Assembly: GCA_964421495.1 (NCBI GenBank)
Contig: CAYQXO010000070.1
Coordinates: forward strand, 1-15,243
DNA length: 15,243 nt
Source: CAJXOW01 sp964421495
Lineage (GTDB): Bacteria; Bacteroidota; Rhodothermia; Balneolales; Balneolaceae
Direction of reading: 5' to 3'
The translations under genes were made by a program, and so were the position numbers. The notes below the pieces were generated by a model. It worked only from the letters and a program-made list of their open reading frames with translations, was not told where the DNA came from and did not search any database. Of this stretch, positions 7,365-15,168 are shown piece by piece; positions within the stretch are counted from its first letter, which is position 1, and the number at the start of each line of letters is the position of its first letter.

Positions 7365-8621
7365 ATGTACGTTATAAATCATATTACAATGCATACATTC
7401 GTGAGTAAGTGCATACTGATTGCCGGCTTTTTATTGGTGCCAACAGGGGCAGTGTCACAATCGGATCTGACCGAGGATGAGTTGTTTGAAAAGGCGCGGG
7501 AGGTCGCCTTTAATGAGGAGGATTATGAAAAGGCACGTACATTCGCTTATAGAGCCCTTGAACAGAGTCCAAATTACTACGAAATACGTGTGTTTGTGGG
7601 CAGAACGTATGCCTGGAAAGGTGAATTCCGGGAAGCCAGGAATGAGCTTGAGAAAGTGCTCGATCGGGATCCCGGCAATTGTGAAGCCTTGCTGGCCCTG
7701 ATTGATGTGGAAATTTGGTCGGGACGCCATGAGAAGGCTTTGGAATGGACAAAAAAGGGATTAAAATCATATTCTAATAATAAGGAAATGATGTTGGCCC
7801 GGGCGTCGGCCTTTGAAAAGCTGGAGCGATATAGCGAGGCCGAGCAGATGTATCGGAATACACTCGATATATATAAGAACAATAAAGAGGCCCGCCAGGG
7901 TTTGAGATCCGCCCGGTTGAAACAGATGCGGTATGCGGCCACCGTATCCTATCGACACGATCAATTTAGTGGAGATTTTGAGTCGTGGAACATTTGGCAG
8001 TTTGAATTGAGTCGGGAGACCAGCTACGGGACTATTCAGGGTGATATTCAGCATGCAAATATGTTCGGCGGCAACGGCTTACAGTTCAATATGAATGTCT
8101 ATCTCAGGATATACGAGGGATTATTTGCCCATGTTAATGCTGGATACTCCGATTCGGAAATTTTTCCGCAGTATCGTTATGGAGTTTCTCTATTTAAGTC
8201 GTTACCGGCCGACTATGAAGTGGAAGCAGGATTTCGACGACTGGAGTTTTCTGCCACACCCATCAATATCTACACGATTGCCTTAAGCAAGTACTGGCGG
8301 AGTTATCTTTTTACCGCTCGTTCGTACCTGGTTCCCTCGACCAAGGGAGGATCTCAATCTATTACGGTGCTGGCACGACGGTATTTTGCAGATCCCTCCA
8401 TGTATGTCAGCCTCATGGGAGGGTACGGAACCGGCTCGGGTAATATCCGTTTTCAGGAAGATATTAGCCGCGAGAAGTTATGGTTGACCTCAATCAAGGG
8501 GCAGTATCCCCTGACCGAACGTGTTCATGTGGGTGGGGAGACAGGATTTGAATCCGAGGAATTCCCGAATTTCAAGCGCGACCGGTTCAGGGTGAGGCTG
8601 CTGTTGACGTATAGATTTTAA
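7365..8621 (+). CDS. TPR-containing YaiO-family outer membrane beta-barrel protein
   Basis: The 418-residue product has a signal peptide ending near 'PTGAVSQ', about four to five TPR-type helix pairs (about 35-190, for example 'ALEQSPNYYEIRVFVGRTY' and 'KGEFREARNELEKVLDRDP'), and then a strand-rich barrel (about 190-418) ending in the aromatic LLLTYRF expected of an outer-membrane protein. This order is the YaiO-type layout. In other genomes such proteins sit beside exopolysaccharide glycosyltransferases and are thought to help export or modify surface glycan; here no glycosyltransferase adjoins, so the role is open. The start could be 7365 or the internal ATG at 7389, which gives a more compact signal peptide; neither has a clear ribosome site. 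The stop is followed by the palindrome at 8679-8822. Confidence 0.8.
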   Translation: MYVINHITMHTFVSKCILIAGFLLVPTGAVSQSDLTEDELFEKAREVAFNEEDYEKARTFAYRALEQSPNYYEIRVFVGRTYAWKGEFREARNELEKVLDRDPGNCEALLALIDVEIWSGRHEKALEWTKKGLKSYSNNKEMMLARASAFEKLERYSEAEQMYRNTLDIYKNNKEARQGLRSARLKQMRYAATVSYRHDQFSGDFESWNIWQFELSRETSYGTIQGDIQHANMFGGNGLQFNMNVYLRIYEGLFAHVNAGYSDSEIFPQYRYGVSLFKSLPADYEVEAGFRRLEFSATPINIYTIALSKYWRSYLFTARSYLVPSTKGGSQSITVLARRYFADPSMYVSLMGGYGTGSGNIRFQEDISREKLWLTSIKGQYPLTERVHVGGETGFESEEFPNFKRDRFRVRLLLTYRF

Positions 8622-8678
8622 TGTTATCAAGGCTTACTAATTAAGTTAACGTTAATAAGGCGGAAGGTCGGATAATCA

Positions 8679-8822
8679 CTCGCTTTGCTCGCCCGTCGGA
8701 AGTCGGATGACGGAGGTCGAAAGCCATATTCCGATCGGTAACATAGTGATGTATATACACAATGTCGTTACCTGCTGGAATAGCCTTCCGTCCTCCGACT
8801 TCCGACGGGCGAACGAAGTGAG
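8679..8822. repeat. Imperfect palindrome of about 144 bp (MITE/REP-like)
   Basis: Two 29-base arms (8679-8707 and 8794-8822) are inverted copies differing at four positions, three of them near the outer ends; the inner 16 bases of each arm are identical. Pairing continues imperfectly inward (GACGGAGG near 8709 with CCTTCCGTC near 8785) to a GGTAAC...GTTACC pair around a GTATATAC centre near 8751-8758. The arms contain a GTCGGAAGTCGGA motif. A T-run follows on the right. It encodes no protein and may be a non-autonomous mobile or REP-type element, or the transcript end of the YaiO-type gene. Confidence 0.7.
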
Positions 8823-8982
8823 CCTTTTTCAAAAAATTTTAGGAAAGCCACTAAAGAATACGTACCTTATAGCGTTAATCTTAATTACTCCCTCGACAAG
8901 TACTCTTTTTATAAGACACGAAGCAATTTAACGCCTCTCTTTTAAGGATTCGACGATCAGGAGTTACAAATAATTTAGTACA
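8823..8982 (+). other. AT-rich leader region of the cold-shock gene
   Basis: About 160 AT-rich bases lie between the palindrome and the csp start codon. A purine stretch CAGGAG lies 19 bases before the ATG, too far for a standard ribosome site. Long leaders are a known feature of cold-shock mRNAs, but no defined cold-shock motif is recognised here and the transcription start is unknown. Confidence 0.3.
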
Positions 8983-9201
8983 ATGGTACAATACGGAAAA
9001 GTAAAGTGGTTTGATGCTGAAAAAGGATATGGATTCATTAAACCCGAAGACGGTGAAAAAGACGTTTTTGTTCACCGCAACAATGTAGAAAACCTGGATC
9101 ACGACCAGGGACTCGAAGATGGCGAAGAAGTAGAATTTGATGTCGAAGAGACACCCAAAGGACTTAGCGCCATCAATGTCCAGAGTATGGAATACAAATA
9201 A
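8983..9201 (+). CDS. Cold-shock protein, CspA family
   Basis: The 72-residue product is a single cold-shock domain of normal length. It carries RNP1 (KGYGFI, 14-19) and RNP2 (VFVH, 28-31), the 'GKVKWFDAEKGYGFIKPE' start and the closing 'KGLSAINVQ'. It should bind single-stranded RNA/DNA in the cytoplasm and prevent mRNA secondary structure. The acidic middle (44-57, rich in D and E) is ordinary for the family in this kind of organism. It is monocistronic, with a perfect terminator 30 bases downstream. Whether this copy is cold-induced or constitutive cannot be read from sequence. Confidence 0.95.
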   Translation: MVQYGKVKWFDAEKGYGFIKPEDGEKDVFVHRNNVENLDHDQGLEDGEEVEFDVEETPKGLSAINVQSMEYK

Positions 9202-9231
9202 ATCGATTTTTTAAAGATCGTATTTCACTCG

Positions 9232-9264
9232 AAAGCCCGTTTCATTACGAAACGGGCTTTTTTT
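9232..9264 (+). terminator. Rho-independent terminator of the cold-shock gene
   Basis: A perfect 12-bp stem (9232-9243 with 9249-9260, core GCCCGTTTC/GAAACGGGC) has a 5-base loop and a T7 tract at 9258-9264. Confidence 0.93.
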
Positions 9265-9753
9265 ATGGATATAATATCTGTTTTTCCCTTCCTCCAGACT
9301 TTTAGGCCGGTTTTCACTTCGCGGGAATCGCTTCGCGCGGTGCTCTTACGCGGGTGATGCTTCGATCAGTATTCACCGAGAAATGCGGGTTAGTAACTTG
9401 TCCGTTATACCTTTATTTACAGGCCTCCCTTCTGATACTCCTTTTTAAAAACAAGTTCGATGATATGCTGGTTATTGGTGCATTCAGCGATCTTTATTCT
9501 GTTTCCAGTACCTATCCGGGTAAGTTCTCGGGCTTTACGCAATGAAGCAAGGGGCAAAGGGACACAAGGGTCTAAGTGTTGGCAGGTCCGGCAAGTTTCG
9601 GCAAGGTTAAAGGCAAGTCAATTTACTTTGTAACCTGTTGGTGGTGCTTGCTATCTAATAGGTGTAAGTTAAATCAATTTGCATCAAGTTATTTTGACTG
9701 ACTAATGAGGATTACGCGAATGTGATTAGTCCGTTGAGGTAAATCGTTTAATG

Positions 9754-9781
9754 TTGTATTAAAGTTCACAGTCTATTTTCA
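9754..9781 (+). promoter_or_regulatory. Candidate Bacteroidetes-type promoter for the CHRD gene
   Basis: TTG at 9754-9756 and TATTTTCA at 9774-9781 are separated by 17 bases, near the TTG...TAnnTTTG pattern of Bacteroidetes sigma factors, and end 20 bases before the ATG. The match is partial. Confidence 0.22.
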
Positions 9782-9790
9782 TATCAAAAA

Positions 9791-9795
9791 AGGAG
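9791..9795 (+). promoter_or_regulatory. Strong ribosome binding site (AGGAG)
   Basis: AGGAG lies 6 bases before the ATG at 9802. It fixes the start of the CHRD protein and stands out because several other genes here have no clear site. Confidence 0.7.
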
Positions 9796-9801
9796 ACGCA
9801 T

Positions 9802-12447
9802 ATGAATAAATTATACCATATCGCTAGTATAGTTTCTCTCCCCCTTCTTCTTGTGGTGTTTCTCAGCATTACGGCCGGATCGCTTGTGGCCCAGGATGCA
9901 GAGTTTACAGTAACGGTGGAAGATCAGGCCGAGGAACATCCGCACTATAATGAAGGATATAATGAAAAGTTTGCCATTGACGGCAGCCAGGATCCCCAAC
10001 TCACGCTGGAGCGGGGGAAGACGTACTATTTTATCATGGATGAGGTGCCGGATTTTCATCCTTTCTACTTAACTACAGATTCGGAAGGATTCGGGGCAGA
10101 TCCCTATGAAGAGGGAGTAACCGGTAACGAAGCTTCCGGTACGGATACGCTCATCATTGAGCCCACGGCCGACACTCCGAATTCTCTCTATTATCAGTGT
10201 ACCAATCATTCGTATATGGGCACCGAAATTACAATTACAGATGGTTCCGGCGATCAACAGATGGCGTTCAAGGCGAATCTGAGCGGTAATCAATCGGTAA
10301 GTCCGGTGGTTACGCGAGGTAGTGGTAGTATAGAGGCTACCCTCAATGGAGATGAGTTGACCGTTACCGGATCGTTTGACCAATTAAGCAGTGCCTATAC
10401 CGCCTCTCATATTCACTTGGCGTATGCCGGACAAAACGGAGGTGTGGAAATTCCCTTAAACGCCACCGTTGATGCAGACGGAATGGGCGGTATGTATGAG
10501 GCCGACAGTAACAGCTTTACGTTATCGGCCGATCAGAAACAGGCCCTTATGGATCGTCGTTTTTATGTCAATATTCATACGGAAGATCATCCGGGCGGCG
10601 AACTGCGCGGGCAGATTCAGGGTGATGCAGAGGCTTATTACCGGGGCCATCTTTCCGGAACCGAGGTTGCTCCCTATGGAGTTAAAAGTCAAGCCCACGG
10701 CGGAATAGTAGCTGAGCTGAATGGTGATTCGCTGAAGGTCTCGGGTTCATTTGCCGATATGCCCAGTGCCTATACCGCCTCTCACATACATGTGGCCGTG
10801 GCCGGACAGAACGGCGGCGTGGCCCATGCTCTGTCTCCCACCTTTTCCACTTCGGATAGCACCGCCGGCGCCTATGCTGTTTCGGAGAACAGTTTTGAAT
10901 TGACGGCCGAACAGAAAACGGCCCTGGAAAATCGAGAGTTGTATGTCAATCTGCATTCGGAGAATCACCCGGCCAGTGCATTGAGGGGTCAATTGGTTGG
11001 CCAGTCTCGAGCCACATTTTTTGCTAACCTGTCGAGCAGCAATTTATCCCCTTCCTTTAATTCCGACGGAAATGGTACGGTGATTTTGGAGTTGCATGGC
11101 GATACACTGGTTGCCCACGGTTCATTCAATGATCTGGAAAGTAATTTTGCATCCGGAGTGGCCGAAACCGGCGCCCACATGCACACGGCCATAGCCGGTC
11201 GGAACGGGGGAGTGGGTATTCACCTGACCTCCAATGCCTCCTCGGATGTGCGAGCGGGAGCATTCATGCCGTCCGACAATACCATCGAGCTGACCAGTGA
11301 TCAAATTACCCGGTTGTATGATCGAGGCTATTATGTTAATATTCACAGCGAGTCCCATCAGGGTGGATCGGTCCGTGGACAGGTTTTGGGTCCCGCAACC
11401 GCCTATTTCCGTGCTAACCTGTCATCCACCCATCAAGTTCAGCCGATACAGAGTGAAGGTTCCGGAGCAGTGGTGGCTGAATTTAAAGGAGGCGCTTTGA
11501 CGCTCACCGGTTCGTTCCAGGGACTTGGATCTGCATTTGCGGCTGATCTACGTCAGGGTAGTCATCTTCATGCAGCCGGTATCGACGCCAATGGCGGCAT
11601 TGAAGTGGAGTTGTCGGCCGAGGTGGGCAGTAATGACACCTCCGGCGTATATCAGGCATCCTCAAACATGTTTAACCTGAGTAGTGAAAATGTTACAAAT
11701 CTTTTCAACGGCAATTTATACGCCAACATTCACACGGCCAATCATCAGGGTGGTGAATTACGGGGACAGCTTCGATTCTCTCCGAACCAGTATCCGGATA
11801 CCACGATGATTACGAGTCCGTCCGACAGCGCTGAAATAGCACTTGAGGGAAGTGCCGCGACGGAGTTCACGGCCGAATGGGATGCCGTAAGCGATACGGA
11901 CGGTTCTCAAATCGCGTATATATGGCAGCTTTCAACAGATGCCTCGTTTAACAATACCATGGCGAGTATGAATGTCGGTAGCTCCACGTCGGCATCGGTA
12001 ACATACGGTACGTTGGACTCTCTGCTGGCAGAAACCGGTGTGGCGGTTGGAGAAACCACTACACTTAGTCATCGCGTACTGAGTAGTGACGGAAGCCTGA
12101 TGTCGAGCAGCGAGGGTAAAGCGGTCGTTGTAACCCGCGGCGATGTTATCGTGGACATTCCGTCCGACGGCGATCAGCTTCCCGAGCAGGTAGAGTTGCA
12201 AAGCAATTATCCGAACCCCTTCAATCCCGCTACAAACATACAGTTCGGTCTGCCGCAAGCCCAGGATGTGACTCTCAACGTCTACAACGCCCTCGGCCGC
12301 AAAGTCACCACCCTGGCCGACAAACGGTTTAGTGCGGGACGTCATACGGTTACCTTCAACGGTGCAGGACTCTCTTCAGGAGTCTATATCTACCGCCTGC
12401 ATACAACCGACCGTACGTTAACCCGCAAAATGACACTCATTAAATAA
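9802..12447 (+). CDS. Secreted cupredoxin-like / four-CHRD protein with T9SS sorting tail
   Basis: The 881-residue product has a signal peptide (1-31, cleavage after LVAQ). A cupredoxin-like domain (about 32-150) carries a full candidate type 1 copper set: H86 in DFHPF, and C133, H136 and M139 in YQCTNHSYMG, the amicyanin-like C-x2-H-x2-M spacing. Four CHRD domains (PF07452-like) follow at about 154-273, 276-398, 404-528 and 534-658. Each has an HxH (H203/205, H328/330, H459/461, H588/590) and a closing NxHxxxHxxxxxRGQ motif. A beta-sandwich region (about 663-790) leads to a Por/T9SS tail (about 798-881, NPFNPAT, then 'SSGVYIYRL', ending KMTLIK). It is predicted to be exported by the type IX system to the cell surface or medium. 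CHRD function in bacteria is unknown; metal binding or structural adhesion is inference. A strong ribosome site and its own terminator suggest a single-gene unit. Confidence 0.85.
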   Translation: MNKLYHIASIVSLPLLLVVFLSITAGSLVAQDAEFTVTVEDQAEEHPHYNEGYNEKFAIDGSQDPQLTLERGKTYYFIMDEVPDFHPFYLTTDSEGFGADPYEEGVTGNEASGTDTLIIEPTADTPNSLYYQCTNHSYMGTEITITDGSGDQQMAFKANLSGNQSVSPVVTRGSGSIEATLNGDELTVTGSFDQLSSAYTASHIHLAYAGQNGGVEIPLNATVDADGMGGMYEADSNSFTLSADQKQALMDRRFYVNIHTEDHPGGELRGQIQGDAEAYYRGHLSGTEVAPYGVKSQAHGGIVAELNGDSLKVSGSFADMPSAYTASHIHVAVAGQNGGVAHALSPTFSTSDSTAGAYAVSENSFELTAEQKTALENRELYVNLHSENHPASALRGQLVGQSRATFFANLSSSNLSPSFNSDGNGTVILELHGDTLVAHGSFNDLESNFASGVAETGAHMHTAIAGRNGGVGIHLTSNASSDVRAGAFMPSDNTIELTSDQITRLYDRGYYVNIHSESHQGGSVRGQVLGPATAYFRANLSSTHQVQPIQSEGSGAVVAEFKGGALTLTGSFQGLGSAFAADLRQGSHLHAAGIDANGGIEVELSAEVGSNDTSGVYQASSNMFNLSSENVTNLFNGNLYANIHTANHQGGELRGQLRFSPNQYPDTTMITSPSDSAEIALEGSAATEFTAEWDAVSDTDGSQIAYIWQLSTDASFNNTMASMNVGSSTSASVTYGTLDSLLAETGVAVGETTTLSHRVLSSDGSLMSSSEGKAVVVTRGDVIVDIPSDGDQLPEQVELQSNYPNPFNPATNIQFGLPQAQDVTLNVYNALGRKVTTLADKRFSAGRHTVTFNGAGLSSGVYIYRLHTTDRTLTRKMTLIK

Positions 12448-12460
12448 AATTATCCCCCCC

Positions 12461-12478
12461 CTCTCGCTTATGCGAGAG
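12461..12478. repeat. Small perfect hairpin after the CHRD gene
   Basis: CTCTCGC (12461-12467) and GCGAGAG (12472-12478) form a perfect 7-bp stem with loop TTAT, preceded by a run of eight C. No T-run follows directly, so it is probably an accessory to the terminator just downstream. Confidence 0.5.
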
Positions 12479-12481
12479 ATG

Positions 12482-12517
12482 ACCCGCTCTTTCTTTTAGA
12501 GGAAGGGCGGGTTTTTT
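12482..12517 (+). terminator. Rho-independent terminator between convergent genes
   Basis: A 12-bp stem (12482-12493 with 12501-12512, two G-U pairs, core ACCCGC/GCGGGT) with a 7-base loop runs into T6. It ends the CHRD transcript and touches the stop codon of the convergent minus-strand gene (12516-12518). Confidence 0.82.
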
Positions 12518-15119
12518 ATTTCAATAGCAGCATTTTGCGTGTTTTGACGAACCCTTTCGCTTTGATGCGATAGATATAGATGCCGCTTGCCAGGTTGCTG
12601 GCATTAAACGAGACCGTATGGAATCCGGCACTCTGCTTTTGATCCACCAGCTGGGCTACACGTCGGCCGAGCAGGTTATATACCTCCAATTGGACTTGTG
12701 AGGCTTGCGGGATACTGTATTCTATAACGGTCGTGGGGTTAAAGGGATTTGGGTGATTCTGTTTCAAATCATAGATCTGTGGAACGTCGGTGATCGGGTC
12801 AATATCAGTTGCAACCATGACACTTCGCTCGGTTGTGAACGAACTGGTGTTATTGGACTGATCCACCGCCTTCATAGTGAAATAGTAGGTGTTTTGGGCT
12901 GTGAGACCGGTAATCGTGTAATTGGTGAAGGTTGATATACTGATGGGCGAATTACCCTGGTCAGCACCGGTGCCATTATAATTTCCACTGGATGTTCCGT
13001 AGTAAATGAGGTAGCCCGCCAAATCCGGTTCCATATTGGCTGCCCATTCCAGGTAAACGCCGTTGGTCGTATCATTACTGAGAACCGTGAAGTTTTCGGG
13101 CGGTCCCGGTGGGGTATTATCCGGTATAATAATGGAACGATTAACCTCTTTAACTTCCGCGTTTGAAGCATTGACAATCAACTGATACCGATTCGTTCCG
13201 CTGGAGTCGATATTGGCTCTCAGGCTCCACGAGAGTCTCAATGTGGTATCGGGAGGCAAAGAGTCGCGGGTAATGCGTGAACTGCCCGATACAAGTGCCA
13301 ATCCGTCGAACGTGGTGAGGGAAATGGTCACATCTTCCGCATTTACCGTGCCGTTGTTAATGATCGTTGCGTGCAGGGTGAATGGGTTGGGCGATAGCGT
13401 ATCCGCCACGATGGATAGTCCGGAGGGGGCATCGGTGGATACACTGAGCGGCGGCAGGAGGTCCCGGTTGGGAAGCAAGCTGCGGATAATGGTATTATTG
13501 GAGTTGTTGGATTCAGTTATTTCGTCATCGGGATCAACCTGGATGGATAACGTTTTGAATTCCGGATTGTCGGGCACGATAAAGTCAGCCGAAATGTCGG
13601 CTGATTCGTTACCCGGAATATGCTCTATGGTTCGACTTGCGATGGCGGTGGCAGTGGATTCGTTGTTAATATCGCCGTCATACAGATTGACGGTTATATT
13701 GTTTGCCTCGACCGGACCGTAATTATAGACGGTCAGATGTGCAGTTGCTCTTTCGCCGGCGGATAACTGGCTGTCGGGCGGAGTAAAGGAAAGTCCGTCT
13801 TCATTGATGGCCAGGTCGGGCAGCCGCTGGGCAAAGCTCAAGGGCATGAAGTCGGCCCCGAATCCGCGGTAGCTTTGAACGACCGAAAGGTTGCTGCTCG
13901 ATTCGATTTTATAGACATTGTTGCCACTGGGAGCACTAAAGCTTGTTCCATCTCCCGCATTCATGGTTTGATTATAGACGACGGCCGAATCCGTATAGGG
14001 ATAGGTATTATAATCGCCCAGACGCGTGACGAGGACCTCGTTATTATCCTCATAGGAAAATATGTCGATCTGCGAACCGATGCTGGGTACGTAAAACAGG
14101 GTGCCGGCACCGATTCCGGATTTATCTATGGCTCGCGCCATGTAGGCATAGTTTCCCGTCCAGCCAGTGAATGGAATGTTGGCAGCGGTAACGGTGTGGG
14201 TACTGTGTACTTCCCAATAGGTTTCCGTAGTAATCGGCAGTGAAATTACCTGTCCGACGCCCAGGGTGTCATGGGCAAGCGTATCTCCGGTTACGCTGTC
14301 ATAAATACGAACGATGTTGTCGTCGTGATAGGAATTTACAGTGATACTGTTGGTCCAATTGCCGATATAGGCCGAATAACCGTAGAAAAGGGTTCCGGAG
14401 AAGGATCCGTTGGAGGAGGGTACATAGTAGTCCTGGTCTCCATAAGCCAGGGCGGATACCGCTTTGTTGGATGTTACCTGCAGAAATGTTTGATAGGGAG
14501 TGTCCGGCATCGTGTAATGCTCTCCCTTATCGAGCGTTCCGGCTGCAAGCGTGTTTCCCGTTTCCAGGTCCTTGACGGAAAAACTGGTGTTGTCGTTATA
14601 GGCAAAAACGATAAATTGTTCCTCTCCATATTCACTCGTCATCATGTAGGTATTCAGCAGGGTGGAGGTTCCGCGCCCCGACTGGTCAACTGCAAAATAT
14701 CCCTGCACCGAAGCGGTCAGCGGATCCCCGATTAGCAACGTGTAGGATTTGGAACCGTAGACACTGTACACTCCCTGCGATATGGTGCGGGACATGAATG
14801 AATTGCGTGATAAAGTATCGGTGGCAACGGTATCTCCGACGCTGTTGACGATGGTTATTTCAGAGTCATCGAAATAAGAAAAGATTACAATATCGTTAAA
14901 GGTGAAAACCGTGCTCGAAAACGTGGAATCATCTTGCTGGAATGTGGGACTAACAAAAGATCCCCGGCTCTGTTGAATCTGGTCGCTCATGGTCTCGTCC
15001 CATCCTCGCGGGGCACCCGGAAGCTGGTCCTGGGCAACGGCGGCGGTAGTAAAAAGCAATGGTATGGTCAGAAGAAACGAAAAAGCAATAAAACGAGATA
15101 GTAGCAATAGACCTCTCAT
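12516..15119 (-). CDS. Large secreted multidomain protein (beta repeats, CARDB-like, FN3, T9SS tail)
   Basis: I choose the ATG at 15119 (867 residues) because GGAGAGG lies just upstream; an in-frame ATG at 15131 would add four residues but has no ribosome site. The signal peptide ends near TAAVAQ (about 30). The N-terminal half has four related strand blocks (about 74-160, 166-235, 258-320 and 348-420), each opening with a hydrophobic strand then a D/N-rich turn (IFSYFDD, VFAYNDN, VNSYHDD, IFSYEDN); this recalls the IgGFc-binding-type beta repeat, weakly. Two CARDB-like domains follow ('LPDLAINEDGLSFTPPD' from 433, and about 554-666), then an FN3 domain (about 670-770, 'GVYLEWAANMEPDLAGYLIYY') and a Por/T9SS tail (about 783-867, NPFNPTT, 'ASGIYIYRI'). 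It is likely a type IX cargo at the cell surface, perhaps an adhesin; ligand unknown. No catalytic motif is seen. Confidence 0.8.
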   Translation of the reverse strand: MRGLLLLSRFIAFSFLLTIPLLFTTAAVAQDQLPGAPRGWDETMSDQIQQSRGSFVSPTFQQDDSTFSSTVFTFNDIVIFSYFDDSEITIVNSVGDTVATDTLSRNSFMSRTISQGVYSVYGSKSYTLLIGDPLTASVQGYFAVDQSGRGTSTLLNTYMMTSEYGEEQFIVFAYNDNTSFSVKDLETGNTLAAGTLDKGEHYTMPDTPYQTFLQVTSNKAVSALAYGDQDYYVPSSNGSFSGTLFYGYSAYIGNWTNSITVNSYHDDNIVRIYDSVTGDTLAHDTLGVGQVISLPITTETYWEVHSTHTVTAANIPFTGWTGNYAYMARAIDKSGIGAGTLFYVPSIGSQIDIFSYEDNNEVLVTRLGDYNTYPYTDSAVVYNQTMNAGDGTSFSAPSGNNVYKIESSSNLSVVQSYRGFGADFMPLSFAQRLPDLAINEDGLSFTPPDSQLSAGERATAHLTVYNYGPVEANNITVNLYDGDINNESTATAIASRTIEHIPGNESADISADFIVPDNPEFKTLSIQVDPDDEITESNNSNNTIIRSLLPNRDLLPPLSVSTDAPSGLSIVADTLSPNPFTLHATIINNGTVNAEDVTISLTTFDGLALVSGSSRITRDSLPPDTTLRLSWSLRANIDSSGTNRYQLIVNASNAEVKEVNRSIIIPDNTPPGPPENFTVLSNDTTNGVYLEWAANMEPDLAGYLIYYGTSSGNYNGTGADQGNSPISISTFTNYTITGLTAQNTYYFTMKAVDQSNNTSSFTTERSVMVATDIDPITDVPQIYDLKQNHPNPFNPTTVIEYSIPQASQVQLEVYNLLGRRVAQLVDQKQSAGFHTVSFNASNLASGIYIYRIKAKGFVKTRKMLLLK

Positions 15120-15147
15120 GGTCCTCTCCATTCAGGTTTACGGTAAG

Positions 15148-15168
15148 CGTATACAATTCTCGTATACG
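15148..15168. promoter_or_regulatory. Perfect inverted repeat upstream of the large secreted protein gene (candidate operator)
   Basis: CGTATAC (15148-15154) and GTATACG (15162-15168) flank a 7-base spacer, 28 bases upstream of the ATG at 15119 on the minus strand. Length and spacing suit a dimeric helix-turn-helix regulator, or a leader hairpin. Just upstream on that strand, TATCTTTC near 15170-15185 is a 7/8 match to a Bacteroidetes-type -7 element. Confidence 0.4.

Larger units (their letters stand above)
9265..9801. other. Long non-coding gap upstream of the CHRD protein gene
   Basis: About 540 bases hold no convincing gene; the one short open frame (9354-9545) has no family features or ribosome site. 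Visible details are a GC-rich patch with two CTTCGCG copies (about 9317-9338) and a cluster of GGCAAG-type hexamers at 9581 (GGCAGG), 9590, 9600 and 9612. A candidate promoter precedes the downstream gene. Confidence 0.4.

Noticed and set aside
8641..8931. Two short open frames across the palindrome, one on each strand
   Set aside because: Both run through inverted-repeat sequence and have no ribosome site or protein-like composition. They are by-products of the repeat.
9354..9545. 63-codon open frame in the gap after the cold-shock gene
   Set aside because: There is no ribosome site or family features, and it is surrounded by non-coding sequence.
9581..9617. CRISPR-like or tandem repeat array
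   Set aside because: The repeated units are only 6 bases with no spacer/repeat regularity.
13213..14735. Three plus-strand open frames (13213-13722, 13875-14243, 14271-14735)
   Set aside because: They lie antisense to the large secreted protein, whose FN3, CARDB-like and T9SS motifs are continuous. The antisense translations show only biased valine/glycine-rich text.
15120..15131. Start of the large secreted protein at the ATG at 15131
   Set aside because: No ribosome site precedes it, whereas GGAGAGG lies directly upstream of the ATG at 15119, which also gives a cleaner signal peptide. The difference is only four residues.
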